A DNA stretch of 64,000 nt, taken from contig CAUZXS010004329.1 in NCBI GenBank assembly GCA_963585895.1, positions 48,501 through 112,500 of the forward strand, given 5' to 3'. The notes beneath the pieces were generated by a model. The model was not told where the DNA came from and did not search any database. It saw nothing but the letters and a program-made list of their open reading frames with translations. Below are positions 54,371 to 64,000 of the stretch, in pieces. Origin of the DNA: Sepioteuthis lessoniana (lineage: Eukaryota > Mollusca > Cephalopoda > Myopsida > Loliginidae). Position numbers and translations under genes: made by a program. Every line of letters starts with the position of its first letter. The first letter of the stretch is position 1.

Positions 54371-54975
54371 TATATATATAAATAAACCATGGAAATGGCA
54401 TTGGGAAACCACTCCATTATGTCTCCAAAATATTGTCATGGCAATATACAGTTTTTTATTAAAAGAAACTGTGGAGAACCATGATTGTTCAAATTCCTGA
54501 AAGGACATGACACTTTCCATTTCATTCCAGTAGCATGTATTATAACAGTTTGGGATATGTGGTATTAAAAATATATGATATATATCCTCCAATTATTTGA
54601 CTTTACATTCAAGATAGTTAGTTTTAATTGAAGTATGATAAATTTAACTGACCTCTGTAAATCTTGACATATATCCAATAAACACAAGTTGGGTATATCT
54701 TTCTTACTAGGTCTTGCTTTCAAAAACTGCTTTTCTCTTTATAACTAATCATGTTATTTATTCACATATATCTAATTCTTCCAGAATGAATCACTTTCTT
54801 TTCTATTATTGTTGGTTGGTTCTTTTATTCTCACTCCAAGTGTGGGAGTTGGCCATTTACTTGTTTGCTCTTCTGACTAGTGAAGCTGAACACTTCAGCA
54901 GTCTACAGATTGCAGACACTGGCACCGTCTACAAACTCTCCCACTCAATCTTTCTTCAACCTTTTTCTTTCTCTT

Positions 54976-54978
<3 letters not shown>

Positions 54979-55020
<42 letters not shown>

Positions 55021-55064
55021 TGTGTGTGTGTGTATGTATATATATATATATTTATATATATATC
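54979..55064. repeat. (CA)n(GT)n(TA)n compound microsatellite
   Basis: About 20 CA units are followed directly by a GT run (CACACACGTGTGTGTG) and then TA repeats. The CA and GT arms are mutually complementary and would form a hairpin. The 139- and 82-codon open frames crossing it are artefacts. Confidence 0.95.
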
Positions 55065-55139
55065 TTCATGTGCACATATTCAAGTTTACTGGGAAAAATT
55101 TTTTCTAGTAATTTTTTCTGGGATATGAACTAATTAGAC

Positions 55140-56399
55140 CCTCAAACTCACCAGAATTTTTTTTTGTTTTTCTTTTTGTGGGTGGGTGGGGAATGTACAT
55201 TTTATTAGGTGGGTTCACTTTCATATCCTAATTTAATATAAAACGATCACCCTTTTCTGGAACAGGTATTTTAAAACAATAAAAAAGAAAAAAACAAACA
55301 CCCTCCCCATTAATTGTCTTTCCCAATGCTGTTCTAAAGTGTGAAAGTGAGCCAATCCCACTCCTTATGAAATTTTAAATAATTTTTTTGTTTTTCTTGA
55401 AAACAAAAAAACAACAACAAAAGATACTCAAAGTTTGATGGTCTAGTTAAAATCAGATTTCTAGAAAATGTTTTTTTTTTTAATTTTTTTTTTTTTATGG
55501 TTCACTTGAACAGGTGCACAGAATTTTATCCATTATTCTTTTACTTATAATTGGTTTTCCTAAATCAGTGGGTCATTATTACCCTCATAATGACTGAATT
55601 GATTGTTGATCATAACATGTGTAAGGCTTCATAATATTTTGTGTAGATATTGTTCAGTGGTAGAATTTATTAGCAGTTTATCATTGCTTGCTTTTGTCAG
55701 TACCCCTTCCCTGGTTTTGTTTTGAGTTAGATGTCTGTAATTATCCTTATTCAAGTGTAGTTGTAGTTGAATGGTTTTGTAGTTTTATAATACAATGGTT
55801 TATCACTGAATATAGTTGTGACTATATTGAAATTGTGACATACAAATTTTAGATGAATAAGTGTTGACATAAATGACTGAAATATCTTGTACAATATCCT
55901 GATTTAACCGGCAAGGGGAATCTAGTTATGTTGATATATGATTTTCTACCTGTGAAAAATGAATTCCCGTTGAAATTCAGGATTCTATTTTCTTTGTTTT
56001 CATATAGCCTACTCGAGCCTTTATAGGGTCTTAAATGGAATTTGAATGGGAAGGCATTTCCATTGATTATTTTCTTCAGATTTATGGGGCAAAGGTAAAA
56101 GGAGTCTTTTTCCTCCCCCTCTCACAATAAATGTAGATATGAAGAGATAGTACATTGATGAAGACTTTAGAATTAACTATAATTATTTCCCTAAAAACAA
56201 AACATTTTCCAAATACTTGTGCGTTTATTTTGATTTTTTAAATAACACATAGTTTTTGGTTGTATGGTTTTTTTTGTATTTGTTGTATTATCAATCTTTC
56301 ATCCAAATTTTGTCAATTTGGAGCTCTATACAAATATTTAAAAATGTTTATAAAATTAACTGAAAATTTGCCCAACTGACAATATTTAAAGTTACATAA
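55140..56399. other. AT-rich non-coding stretch
   Basis: No gene or repeat family recognised, apart from T runs near 55156 and 55471-55497. Confidence 0.5.
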
Positions 56400-56605
56400 A
56401 CTCACCTGTAAATTAATCTATCCATTTTTTATTGCTGCAATAAAAACAGACATAATACTGAAGTCTGTTTTTTGCAAGGACTTAGAATTTAATAAACATT
56501 GAGAAGTTAATATTTATGGCCCCTAGTGGTCATTGTTTGTACTACAAATACATGGTTTTTTAACAGTTTTGATTTTCCAGTAACCAAAAAAAAAAAGGTT
56601 TCTGG
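56400..56605 (+). repeat. dispersed repeat H, copy 2
   Basis: It carries TTTTTATTGCTGCAATAAAA, GCAAGGACTTAGAATTTAAT, AAACATTGAGAAGTTAAT and TTTTCCAGTAACC, matching copy 1 at 52985-53170. Confidence 0.6.
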
Positions 56606-57723
56606 CTAGAAAATGTTCAACTAGGTATCTTTTTTTCCCAGTTAAACAGAAAGATTAATTGGTTTAGTTAATCTAATTGACACGAAGTAAAGAGTAATAC
56701 TACAGGCATGTCCTGGTATTTCATTTGTAACCTCAGAAAATTTGGTGGCCATAGGTTCAGCTATTTAGATTGAGTTATCTAATAGCAAAAGTGAATATAA
56801 AATGAATACAGAATATAATTGGTGAATGATAAGATTATAATTCTATATTTTTTTACTTTTATATTTTCAAAACTAGATATAGTATTTCCATGGGTACAGA
56901 TACACTCTGATCCGAGGCAGAAGTGCAGTAGTGTCAATGTATAAATAATCCTATCATTTCAATGGAAATTATACTCATATCATAATATTGGGTTGATAAT
57001 GTTTGAATTATCTATTTACATTTCTATTTACTTGAGCTACATTAAGAGATTTATTATATTTACAAGAAGACATATTTTAATTAGGTATAATAATATTTGG
57101 TTTTAATGTATGCTTATTACTGTGATTATGTATAATATATATAAAATCTCAAACAGCATTCTTATTTAATTTTACTTTATACTCAGAAGTAATTGTTAAA
57201 TTAAAGAGAATCATGCACAGTCTATTCTTTTAGCAAATTTCTTTTCAAAATTATTATTGTAGGGATTATATGACTTTTACTCTAGATTATCAAAAGAAAA
57301 GTGAGGTCATTCAGCAGGTAATTCAACACTGTCCTCTTGAGGTTTTAAATTACTGATCTGTGAACAGCTTACAATTTTTATAAACCAGTTGTTATTCTTT
57401 TTTATTTAAACTTTATTTTTGTAATACATTCACAGAACCTGCCCAAGCCTTTATATTACCTTCTATAGAATTTGATTTGCATCACCTCCCATCATTGAAA
57501 ACAATATTGACTATTGTCAATGTTTGATTGTTCAAATATTGACATGGAGAAAAAAAGAATACTAAGCTTTTATTGTGAACTATGTTATTCTTAATGACAT
57601 GGGTATACTTGCTGACAGTTAATAATTAAAAAAAGAAAATTGATATTAAAAAGAAAAGCTTTACAAAAAGAATAAAGTTCTCTTAAGGGGGTACTGTTGG
57701 CTGCAAGTCTATAAGCAATTCGT
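56606..57723. other. AT-rich non-coding stretch
   Basis: No gene or clear repeat. Confidence 0.5.
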
Positions 57724-57790
57724 TATGTTAGGGCTTCTCAAACATTTTACTTGATGCACCCCTTGTAATAGAATTTAATTTTCATTCAAC
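57724..57790 (+). mobile_element. possible hAT-type transposon end
   Basis: TAGGGCTTCTCAAACATTTT followed by GATGCACCCCTT resembles the ends of many hAT elements (CAGNGNTTCTCAAACTTTT...GCACCCC). No matching opposite end or 8-bp target duplication was found in the next several hundred bases. Confidence 0.35.
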
Positions 57791-58864
57791 CCTAAATAAA
57801 TTAATTGAATAACAAAGTATAAATAATTTACCATTATTTAATACAATTTATATTAGAAAAGAATCAGTCATGTATAACTACAAAAAGACTTTTTCTTCTT
57901 TAATTATTTCTTAATGGAAAGAATAGGTTTAGTGGGCACTGAGGAAAGTATGAATATTAGGTTTGTGAGTTTGAGCTGCAAATCCGCACATTCTTGATCC
58001 AAAGTGCTTCTCAGTTTGCTTATTCAGTAATGCAAATGGCCAAACTTAGATTCCACCATATATAAACTTGAAAAAGCTTATAAATGGGCCCAACAGTTGC
58101 ATAAAGATTGCAATATTTTGCTACAGTTTTTTTGTTCATCCAGTAATTTATAAATGCAAACTGATAAATTCATTTCCTGTAGACCCCTATGCTTTTATTC
58201 ACCGAGGGTTTGTACTGACTTATATAGTTTATTTCTTTGGCTGGATCTGTAGTTTATATAACGAAGATCATTTTGAAGGCTGATGATAGAAAATCCTGTT
58301 GGAATAAGAAAATTGGATCTAATTTTTGGTAGGAATACACATCATTGCATTTTTCCTGATTACAATGAAAAGATTGGTTCTTGGCTGCAAAAGAGAGATG
58401 ATTATTTTCAACTCTACATAAGCAGCTTGTGTCCTACCTTTGCTCTTGTTTCTTGGCATTGCAATATCAATTCAACCGTACAAATATCCTAGCACTTATT
58501 AATTGCTGCCATGATTTGCCTTTTCGATAAAAATCTCGATGCTATTTCTGTTGAGAAAATCTCACAAAAATCTGCTCACTCTTCTGCTGGTAATCTATTA
58601 ATTTATTAAGATTTTGATTTGCATTCTTTTCTTCTTTTTCTTTCTTTTCTTTTTTTTGTTAAAAAAAAAAAGCTCCAGAAAAGGGTTTCTTATTGGCTAG
58701 CATCTGGAAAACATGTCTGTATTTATTTATGGTTTTGTATACAAACTGAAATTTTAGAAGAGAATTATTATTAGTATTAATTTTGAATAGAATTTTCTTT
58801 CATCTTTTTAATTTTAGTTGCTTTTTATTTAAACTCACTTAAGTCATTATTTTTATGTCTATCC
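57791..58864. other. AT-rich non-coding stretch
   Basis: Open frames at 58068-58283 and 58283-58492 lack recognisable domains and splice signals. Part of the region may belong to the hAT-like element starting at 57724. Confidence 0.4.
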
Positions 58865-59480
58865 TAGTTGACTGGGGTTGTAGAATACTCCAATTGTGTC
58901 TCTGCAGAGGGGTAAGTCTCCTTCAGTGAGTGTCCTGGATATGACATTAAACCATCTGGTGGTGAGGCTCCAGTCTTGGTGCTTTGTAGAATGTGGGGTA
59001 CTCCTTCATTACCATTGTTCCCTGGTTCACTCTGACCTGGAGTGGTAGCACCTGATATCTATGGGTCAAATAGAACTGTGCAAACAAATGACTTACGCTA
59101 AATTGAGTTGTTTGAAATTGAACTTTATTTAACTGTGTAAACAAATGACTGTTTAATGGAATTGTTTGTGATATATAGCAATAATTGAAACCATTTAACT
59201 TTAAAAACTATAGCAATACCTATGTGCAAACAAACGATTGATGTTAAATTGTGAGTGTTATATTGCAATTCTTGAGGCAATTTTACCTGCATGCTGGCAA
59301 ATGATTGATAGTAAATAGAAATGCTTGAAACCCTTTGTGTGCAAAAAAAAAAAAAAGGGTTCAGACTCATTTAAAAAAAAGTTGTGTTTACAAATCATAT
59401 ATATCTAATATATGTATAAACAGGATTTGGCATTAAATAACCTAAAGTGGTTGATATACAATAAAAACAACCCAACTATT
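58865..59480 (+). mobile_element. retroposon family C copy (subtype a, full length)
   Basis: The cleanest uninterrupted subtype a copy. Head: TTGACTGGGGTTGTAGAATA, CTCTGCAGAGGGGTAAGTC. Then TGGATATGACATTAAACCAT, CTGGAGTGGTAGCACCTG and GGGTCAAATAGAACTGTG. Internal units at 59075-59345 (several TTTAACTNTGTGCAAACAAA versions). Then AACAGGATTTGGCATTAAAT, the hairpin at 59423-59455 and a tail AAAAACAACCCAAC. Confidence 0.8.
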
Positions 59481-59784
59481 TTTATGACAATAATAAACAG
59501 CTCATATCAATGATGATGATAATAAAAAAACTAAAAGTTCTTGTAGCTTAGTTGGTAAAGTAGCTCATATGGATAAACAGACTTCCTTGAAATGAGTTTG
59601 AGTCTTACTAAGAGTTTATTCCTTATTAATGTCTCTGATATAAGCTGTTCCTTGTTATTATAGTAATAATGACTTGAATGAGTTTCAGTAAAAAAAGCAA
59701 CTTAAATAAAAACAGGAAAGAAAATACAAATCAAAATTTATGATTCTTATAAAAAATAAAAACACAGTATATTAACTTCCTTCA

Positions 59785-59950
59785 CACTATTTGTTGCATC
59801 CTGAGTATGACATTAAACTGCATTTGGTGGTGAGGTTTCAGTTCTGAAGTTTTGGGGAGTGTGGAGTCATTCTTTCATTGCCATTACTCCCAGGTCCATT
59901 CTGATCCAGAGTGGTAGTACTGTCTAGAGTCCCATTTATATATTAAACTA
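59785..59950 (+). mobile_element. partial family C copy (head/middle)
   Basis: GAGTATGACATTAAACTGCA, TTTTGGGGAGTGTGGAG, CATTACTCCCAGGTCC and CAGAGTGGTAGTAC are present. The 5' tip and the 3' half are missing. Confidence 0.65.
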
Positions 59951-60347
59951 TCATTTAGTTCATAATGAGACAGTAAATTAATAGTTGTACAAGAATTGTT
60001 AATTGGTTGTAAACAAATATTCTTTTGCCCTGATATCAAATCAAAATAAAAGTTATACCTAATTAAGTATTCAAATTAACATAATCTGATTAAAAATGAA
60101 ACACTTTTTGATAATTTTAGAGAAAAAAAATCTAATGTATATATTTAATACAAATTTTATTTTGCAGAAAATTGACACGTTCACAATTAATTAAAAACAA
60201 TCAGATTTTCAATGTATATTCATAAATCATTGAAATGAATGAATGTGTCAGTCATTGAAAAAGTATTAAAACTAATTTCAATGTTTAAAATCTTGAAAGC
60301 TTCATCTTTAATTGTGAGTACTGTAAGGTAAACATTTGGTTCAGCTT

Positions 60348-60410
60348 TTTTGTTTAATGGCATATCAACTTTTGTGGGTTATTTAATGTCAAAGCCATTT
60401 TTGTAGAAGT
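60348..60410 (-). mobile_element. 3' hairpin end of family C retroposon
   Basis: Plus-strand AATGGCATATCAACTTTTGT followed by GGGTTATTTAATGTCAAAGC, the reversed C terminus, with no body. Confidence 0.6.
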
Positions 60411-60804
60411 ATAGCAGTTATCCTATTAAATACATTTGGGGATGGGGGAGGGTCATACCTTTTTTTAAAAATGTCTAAAAGTGAAGTAAACATTTGGTTG
60501 ATAATGAATCATTACATTGGGGGTGGGGAACAAAAGAAATAACAAAAATCTTTCAGGATTATATCCTACCACAGTCATAAGTTAATGATATTTTTCATTC
60601 TTTTGATAAAACTATAAACTGAATGATCAATTACAGCTGGAAGTTAAAATTTTAACACAATTTCACTAATTGAAAATAAGTGCTTCATCTAATAATGAAT
60701 CTGAATTCATATTTATAACTAATACTGAATTCTATATAAAATTTGTTTCTTAGTTTGAGATATTTAATTTCTAATCCAACACTGAATCAACAAAAAGTAT
60801 TTAC

Positions 60805-61012
60805 TTGGTTTTACAGCATCTCAACACTTGTTGGGTTATTTGATGCCAAAGTTAGAATCTATTTTATCCATTTTTTTCATTCTTTGCAAACAATTACATG
60901 GAGTCAAGTAACTATTTTTGATACAAATAATTTGTATGCAATTATGTAGTTTCAGGTATTCCTATCTAATACAAATGATTTGCCGACAAATCTACTTGAC
61001 CTATAGAATGGA
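60805..61012 (-). mobile_element. family C retroposon, 5'-truncated
   Basis: Reversed hairpin CAGCATCTCAACACTTGTTG, then GGTTATTTGATGCCAAAG, and one or two internal units (CTATCTAATACAAATGATTT), ending at CTACTTGACCTATAGAATGG. Confidence 0.6.
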
Positions 61013-61044
61013 TGGATGTTAAGTGAGGGATGGTTTGGTTTGGT

Positions 61045-61862
61045 TTGGTTTTATGGCATATCAACTTTGTAGGTTATTTAATACTAAATCCTCTTTATAC
61101 ATATATATTAAATATATATGATTTGTAAGCATTTTGTTGGTAACATTTTTAAACAAGCCTGAACTTAATTTTTTTGCACACAGTTAAATGGTTTCAAGTA
61201 TTTCTAATATGAATAATTCTATTTACTCTTGATCATTTGTTTGTACACAGTTAAATGGTTCCAAGTATTGCTATATGACAGTGATGATTTAACATCAGTC
61301 ATTTGTTTGCACACATTTAAATAGAGATATACATGATATGTAAGAGATTAATTTGTCATTAATTTCATTTTTAAATGAGTTAGAACTAATTTGATTGCAC
61401 ACTAGTTCTGCTATTGTTTCTACAATGTTAAATGGTTTCAACTATTACTATCTAACACTTATTATTCTATTCAATATTAATCACCACAGTGAAGTGGTTA
61501 CAAGTATACCTATTTAACACTAACAGTTTAATTAAACATTAGTCATTTATTTGCACACAGTTAAATGATCTAACAGTTCTATTTCATACAATTCAATTAA
61601 GCATGTCATTTGTTTGCACAGAGTTTAAATGTCAAACAGTTCTGTTTGACCCATAAATCTGGCGCTACTACTCTGGTCAGAGTTGATCAGGGAGTAATAG
61701 CAGTGAAGGAGTAGTCCACATTCTCCAAAGCTCCAGCTGTACTGGAGTCTCATCATCAGATTGTTTAGTGTCTTATCCAGGACACTCATTTGGAGGGTGG
61801 GGTCCTTACCCCTCTGTAGAGATGCAATCTGTGTATTCTACAGCCCCAGCCAAATGGGCTGG
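61045..61862 (-). mobile_element. retroposon family C copy (subtype a, longest internal repeat array)
   Basis: On the minus strand the head is at 61862 (CAGCCCATTTGGCTGGGGCT, GTAGAATACACAGATTGCAT), then TAAGACACTAAACAATCTG, GGAGAATGTGGACTACTCC and GGTCAAACAGAACTGTT. An array of about five to six ~70-base units (plus-strand TTGCACACAGTTAAATG and variants at 61175, 61245, 61305, 61550) follows, and the terminal hairpin at 61050-61082 has an AACCAAACCAAACC tail. Confidence 0.8.
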
Positions 61863-62494
61863 GAAGGATGAAAGAAGACAAAATATGAATTGATGGATAG
61901 CAAGTGACTTGGATGTTTAAGGACCAATGAGGTTGAATTTGAAAAGCTTGTAATGTAAGAAACAGGTTGACAAGAGAAAATACCCAAATTTTAATTAAAT
62001 AATATCTGTGCTTCAGTACTCACTATATGATATACTTATTGAGCAAAAGGTCAGAATGAAACTGAAAGAAGAAAAAAAAATCTTAATATAAGTAATTTCT
62101 AAATTAGCTTTGTTCAGGAGAATTGAGGAAGATTGTGTTGCACCAATTTTTTGAATAACAAAAGCTTGTCTGCCAACTTTGAAAATTTGTATTTGAAAAT
62201 GTAACTTTTACCTAGACTTAGAATACCAATTCCTGTGGAAAATTGTGAAAATGCGACTATTTTAGCCACCAGTAGGCCCACTAATGACATTTGTATATAC
62301 TTATTCAGACAGTAAAAAGATAATCAGCAGTTCTGAACAATCAAAACATTAGAATAAAGGCTTTTAAGGTTCATCCTTTCAGATTTCTGCTACATAAATA
62401 GGGCTTGTTAATCACGACTCTCTAGAGAAAAGTAAACTTGAAACTGGAGGTGAAAAGTCCATAACGGTTGAATGAGTAAAATTAACTTAAGTTA
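61863..62494. other. AT-rich non-coding stretch
   Basis: No gene or recognisable repeat. Confidence 0.5.
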
Positions 62495-62498
62495 TGAA

Positions 62499-63205
62499 TG
62501 TTATATACTCATCTACATGTTCATGCAGCATCATAACGACACCATAATTAAGACGCAATGACAGACGCATGATAAAGACGCAGGAAGACTTCTTTATAAT
62601 AATATTTACCTCTCACTTTATTTGTAAGGTTCGAAAGGGTTGTTCAAGGTTTGCATGTGAGAGGGAGCTGGAGACCGAACATAACTGAAATATTTTGACC
62701 CCAAAGTTATGGCTGTCAGCATTCTTTCTCGTTCTCCATGGCTGCTCAACCGGAGCCCGGGAGTCCACTCTGCTGGGTGCTGGCTTTCCTTACTACATCT
62801 CGTCTACTTCCGTCTCCAACTTTCTCGCCTCAACTCAACTCAACTCAACTTTTCTCCTTCTGTTCAATTCGTCGGCCTTATATTACCTTCAAACTCCCAC
62901 GCGGTGATATGGACATGCCTCCACGCCTCCTTCCGATGTCTCGTGATCGGGATGTGTCACTTCCGCTATCTTTGGAATGGCCTGTGTGATCATCATCGAG
63001 TGGAAATAACTGTCATGCAGTTCAGCGGTCACTCTCTTCCGGTGCGTCAGTCTATGAGAGTATAATGGGATTTTTTTTTACCTCGTCCAATTTCATCTGC
63101 CAATTTCCGCCCACGCGATTTCCTCTCATGACTGCCATTAGAATGTGTCACTTCCTTCCGGTGCATCACCTTGAATGGCATTTTTGGCCGGGTCAAAACA
63201 TAACA
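62499..63205 (-). mobile_element. solo LTR of an LTR retrotransposon (copy 2)
   Basis: Terminal TGTTA...TAACA with a perfect 4-bp target duplication TGAA on the plus strand (62495-62498 and 63206-63209). On the minus strand it reads TGTTATGTTTTGACCCGGCC at the 5' end, two or three CACCGGAAGNNAGTGAC repeats, a TATA-like GGTAATATAAGGCC (~62885) and an AATAAAGTGAGAGG poly(A)-like signal (~62613). GAGTTGAGTTGAGTTGAG repeats lie downstream of the TATA box. Unlike copy 1 it is GC-rich for the region, so less decayed or a different subfamily. The three overlapping plus-strand frames inside it are not genes. Confidence 0.87.
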
Positions 63206-63308
63206 TGAAGGTAGAATTTATTCACCTCTCCATTAGAGTTTAATGTGGATCCCCTCACATGTACGTTATTCCAGAAATTGTTCACTTCAGTTGGTATTTT
63301 CCTTTCAG

Positions 63309-63386
63309 GATACTTCAGTCATTGGGGAATTGACCCTGACCCCTATTCTTTTAAATGGAATGTTCAGCTTGGAACTGGCTATGAAG
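63309..63386 (+). CDS. weak candidate 78-base internal exon
   Basis: The acceptor ATTTTCCTTTCAG and donor GTATCT flank exactly 26 codons' worth of sequence, less AT-rich than its surroundings. It is open in two frames. In phase 1, compatible with the exon ending at 45417, it reads YFSHWGIDPDPYSF then KWNVQLGTGYE. In phase 0 it reads DTSVIGELTLTPILLNGM then FSLELAMK. Neither is recognised, and the phase 1 peptide does not continue a UBA helix pattern. It could be chance or belong to another transcript. Confidence 0.25.
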
Positions 63387-64000
63387 GTATCTTTTGGTTA
63401 TTAAAAGTATCTGTCATGTAATAAGTAAGAAAATAATCTTTAGAATAATTTTATTCTCTCTGCCAGTGATTTGTGAATCCTTAAAGAAGTGAGAAGCCAG
63501 TTATCAAAAGTTTGTTAATAATTGAAAAGCAAAAAATATTTATATAAGTTACTCAGTCTTGTGACTAAAATTGATAATAGGTTTTAAGATATTAAACATT
63601 CCAAGAAGATAATTATCTTTGTAAACTATTCTCATACAAGATAATGATTTCTTGTGTTGCATCATGCATTGTTTAGATTTTCTTTCTGATTATGTTGCAG
63701 TTTATAAAACCTGTTAACTTTTTTCTGAATCTCTCAGATGAGGAATTTTCATTTTTATTCACTGATAAATGCAGTCTTCATCTTGATTGGTAATATAGTC
63801 ATTATCTTTTGGCTGTTGTACCATCTGTTATTCTTCAGGTGTCTATCATAGTCAGTAACTTAAAGGGAATTTTTGACCAAACCCTTTTAGTCCCTGTGGA
63901 TATAGTGTTCTTTTTCTGTCATTCATGTATCATATTCTGCTCATATTGATAATAGTATAAATATTGAACTGAAATTGGAAATTGATTGAATGGAACAAGT
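63387..64000. other. AT-rich non-coding stretch to window end
   Basis: No gene, RNA or repeat recognised. Confidence 0.5.

Noticed and set aside
54714-55133. 139-codon open frame with a hydrophobic start, like a small membrane protein
   Set aside because: The second half is a CA/GT/TA microsatellite translated as His-Thr and Val-Cys repeats. The first half has no recognisable homologue or splice context.
58263-58300. CTGATGATAGAAAA as another hammerhead core
   Set aside because: There is no stem II between CTGATGA and GAAA, and no stem I or III pairing.
62695-63065. Three overlapping open frames of 70-118 codons suggesting a gene
   Set aside because: All lie on the strand opposite to the transcription direction of the solo LTR, inside its TGTTA...TAACA boundaries. 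No domain and no splice signals.
1-64000. CRISPR array or bacterial operon structure
   Set aside because: The direct repeats seen are transposon-derived or microsatellites with no regular spacer architecture, and the sequence is clearly eukaryotic.

Overview
This is eukaryotic, strongly AT-rich, gene-poor DNA packed with transposable elements. The mix is tRNA-derived SINEs, an A-rich APE-type non-LTR retrotransposon, mariner deletion derivatives and long dinucleotide microsatellites, with long stretches of unrecognisable AT-rich DNA between them. This suits a large, repeat-rich invertebrate genome. From general recollection of similar repeat-encoded proteins I favour a cephalopod mollusc (octopus or squid), but the window does not prove it. 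There are no operons, rRNA genes, free-standing tRNA genes or CRISPR arrays.

Host coding sequence is almost absent. The only segment that looks like a host gene is one exon at 45264-45417. It has a polypyrimidine-AG acceptor, an in-frame upstream stop, a good-context ATG, 29 codons resembling a UBA-like N-terminus, and a GTGAGA donor. The rest of that gene would lie in long introns to the right. A 78-base segment with clean splice borders at 63309-63386 is a weak candidate for another exon.

The rest is mobile DNA. (1) A nearly full-length, recently inactivated RTE-like LINE at 38233-41400 (APE endonuclease plus YADD reverse transcriptase), with at least six 3' fragments of related copies and one isolated internal fragment. 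(2) Remains of three mariner lineages, including two copies sharing one internal deletion junction and a third with a different deletion. (3) Several SINE/retroposon families, here called A, B, C, D and E. C (about 20 pieces) is the commonest and ends in a conserved hairpin followed by (AACC)n or (AATC)n. E carries what looks like a complete hammerhead ribozyme. (4) Two solo LTRs with TGTTA...TAACA ends and perfect 4-bp target duplications. (5) A ~200-bp TTAA-flanked piggyBac-like MITE. (6) Two long near-perfect inverted repeats.

Nesting gives relative ages. A solo LTR sits in a C copy at 17722-18850. A LINE fragment and an A SINE sit in the C copy at 45872-47140. A C copy splits an A SINE at 53868-54295. 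So A, C, the LINE and the LTR element were active over overlapping periods. All family names A-I are local labels, and boundaries were read by eye, good to a few bases where a duplication or TIR is stated and to about 10-20 bases elsewhere.
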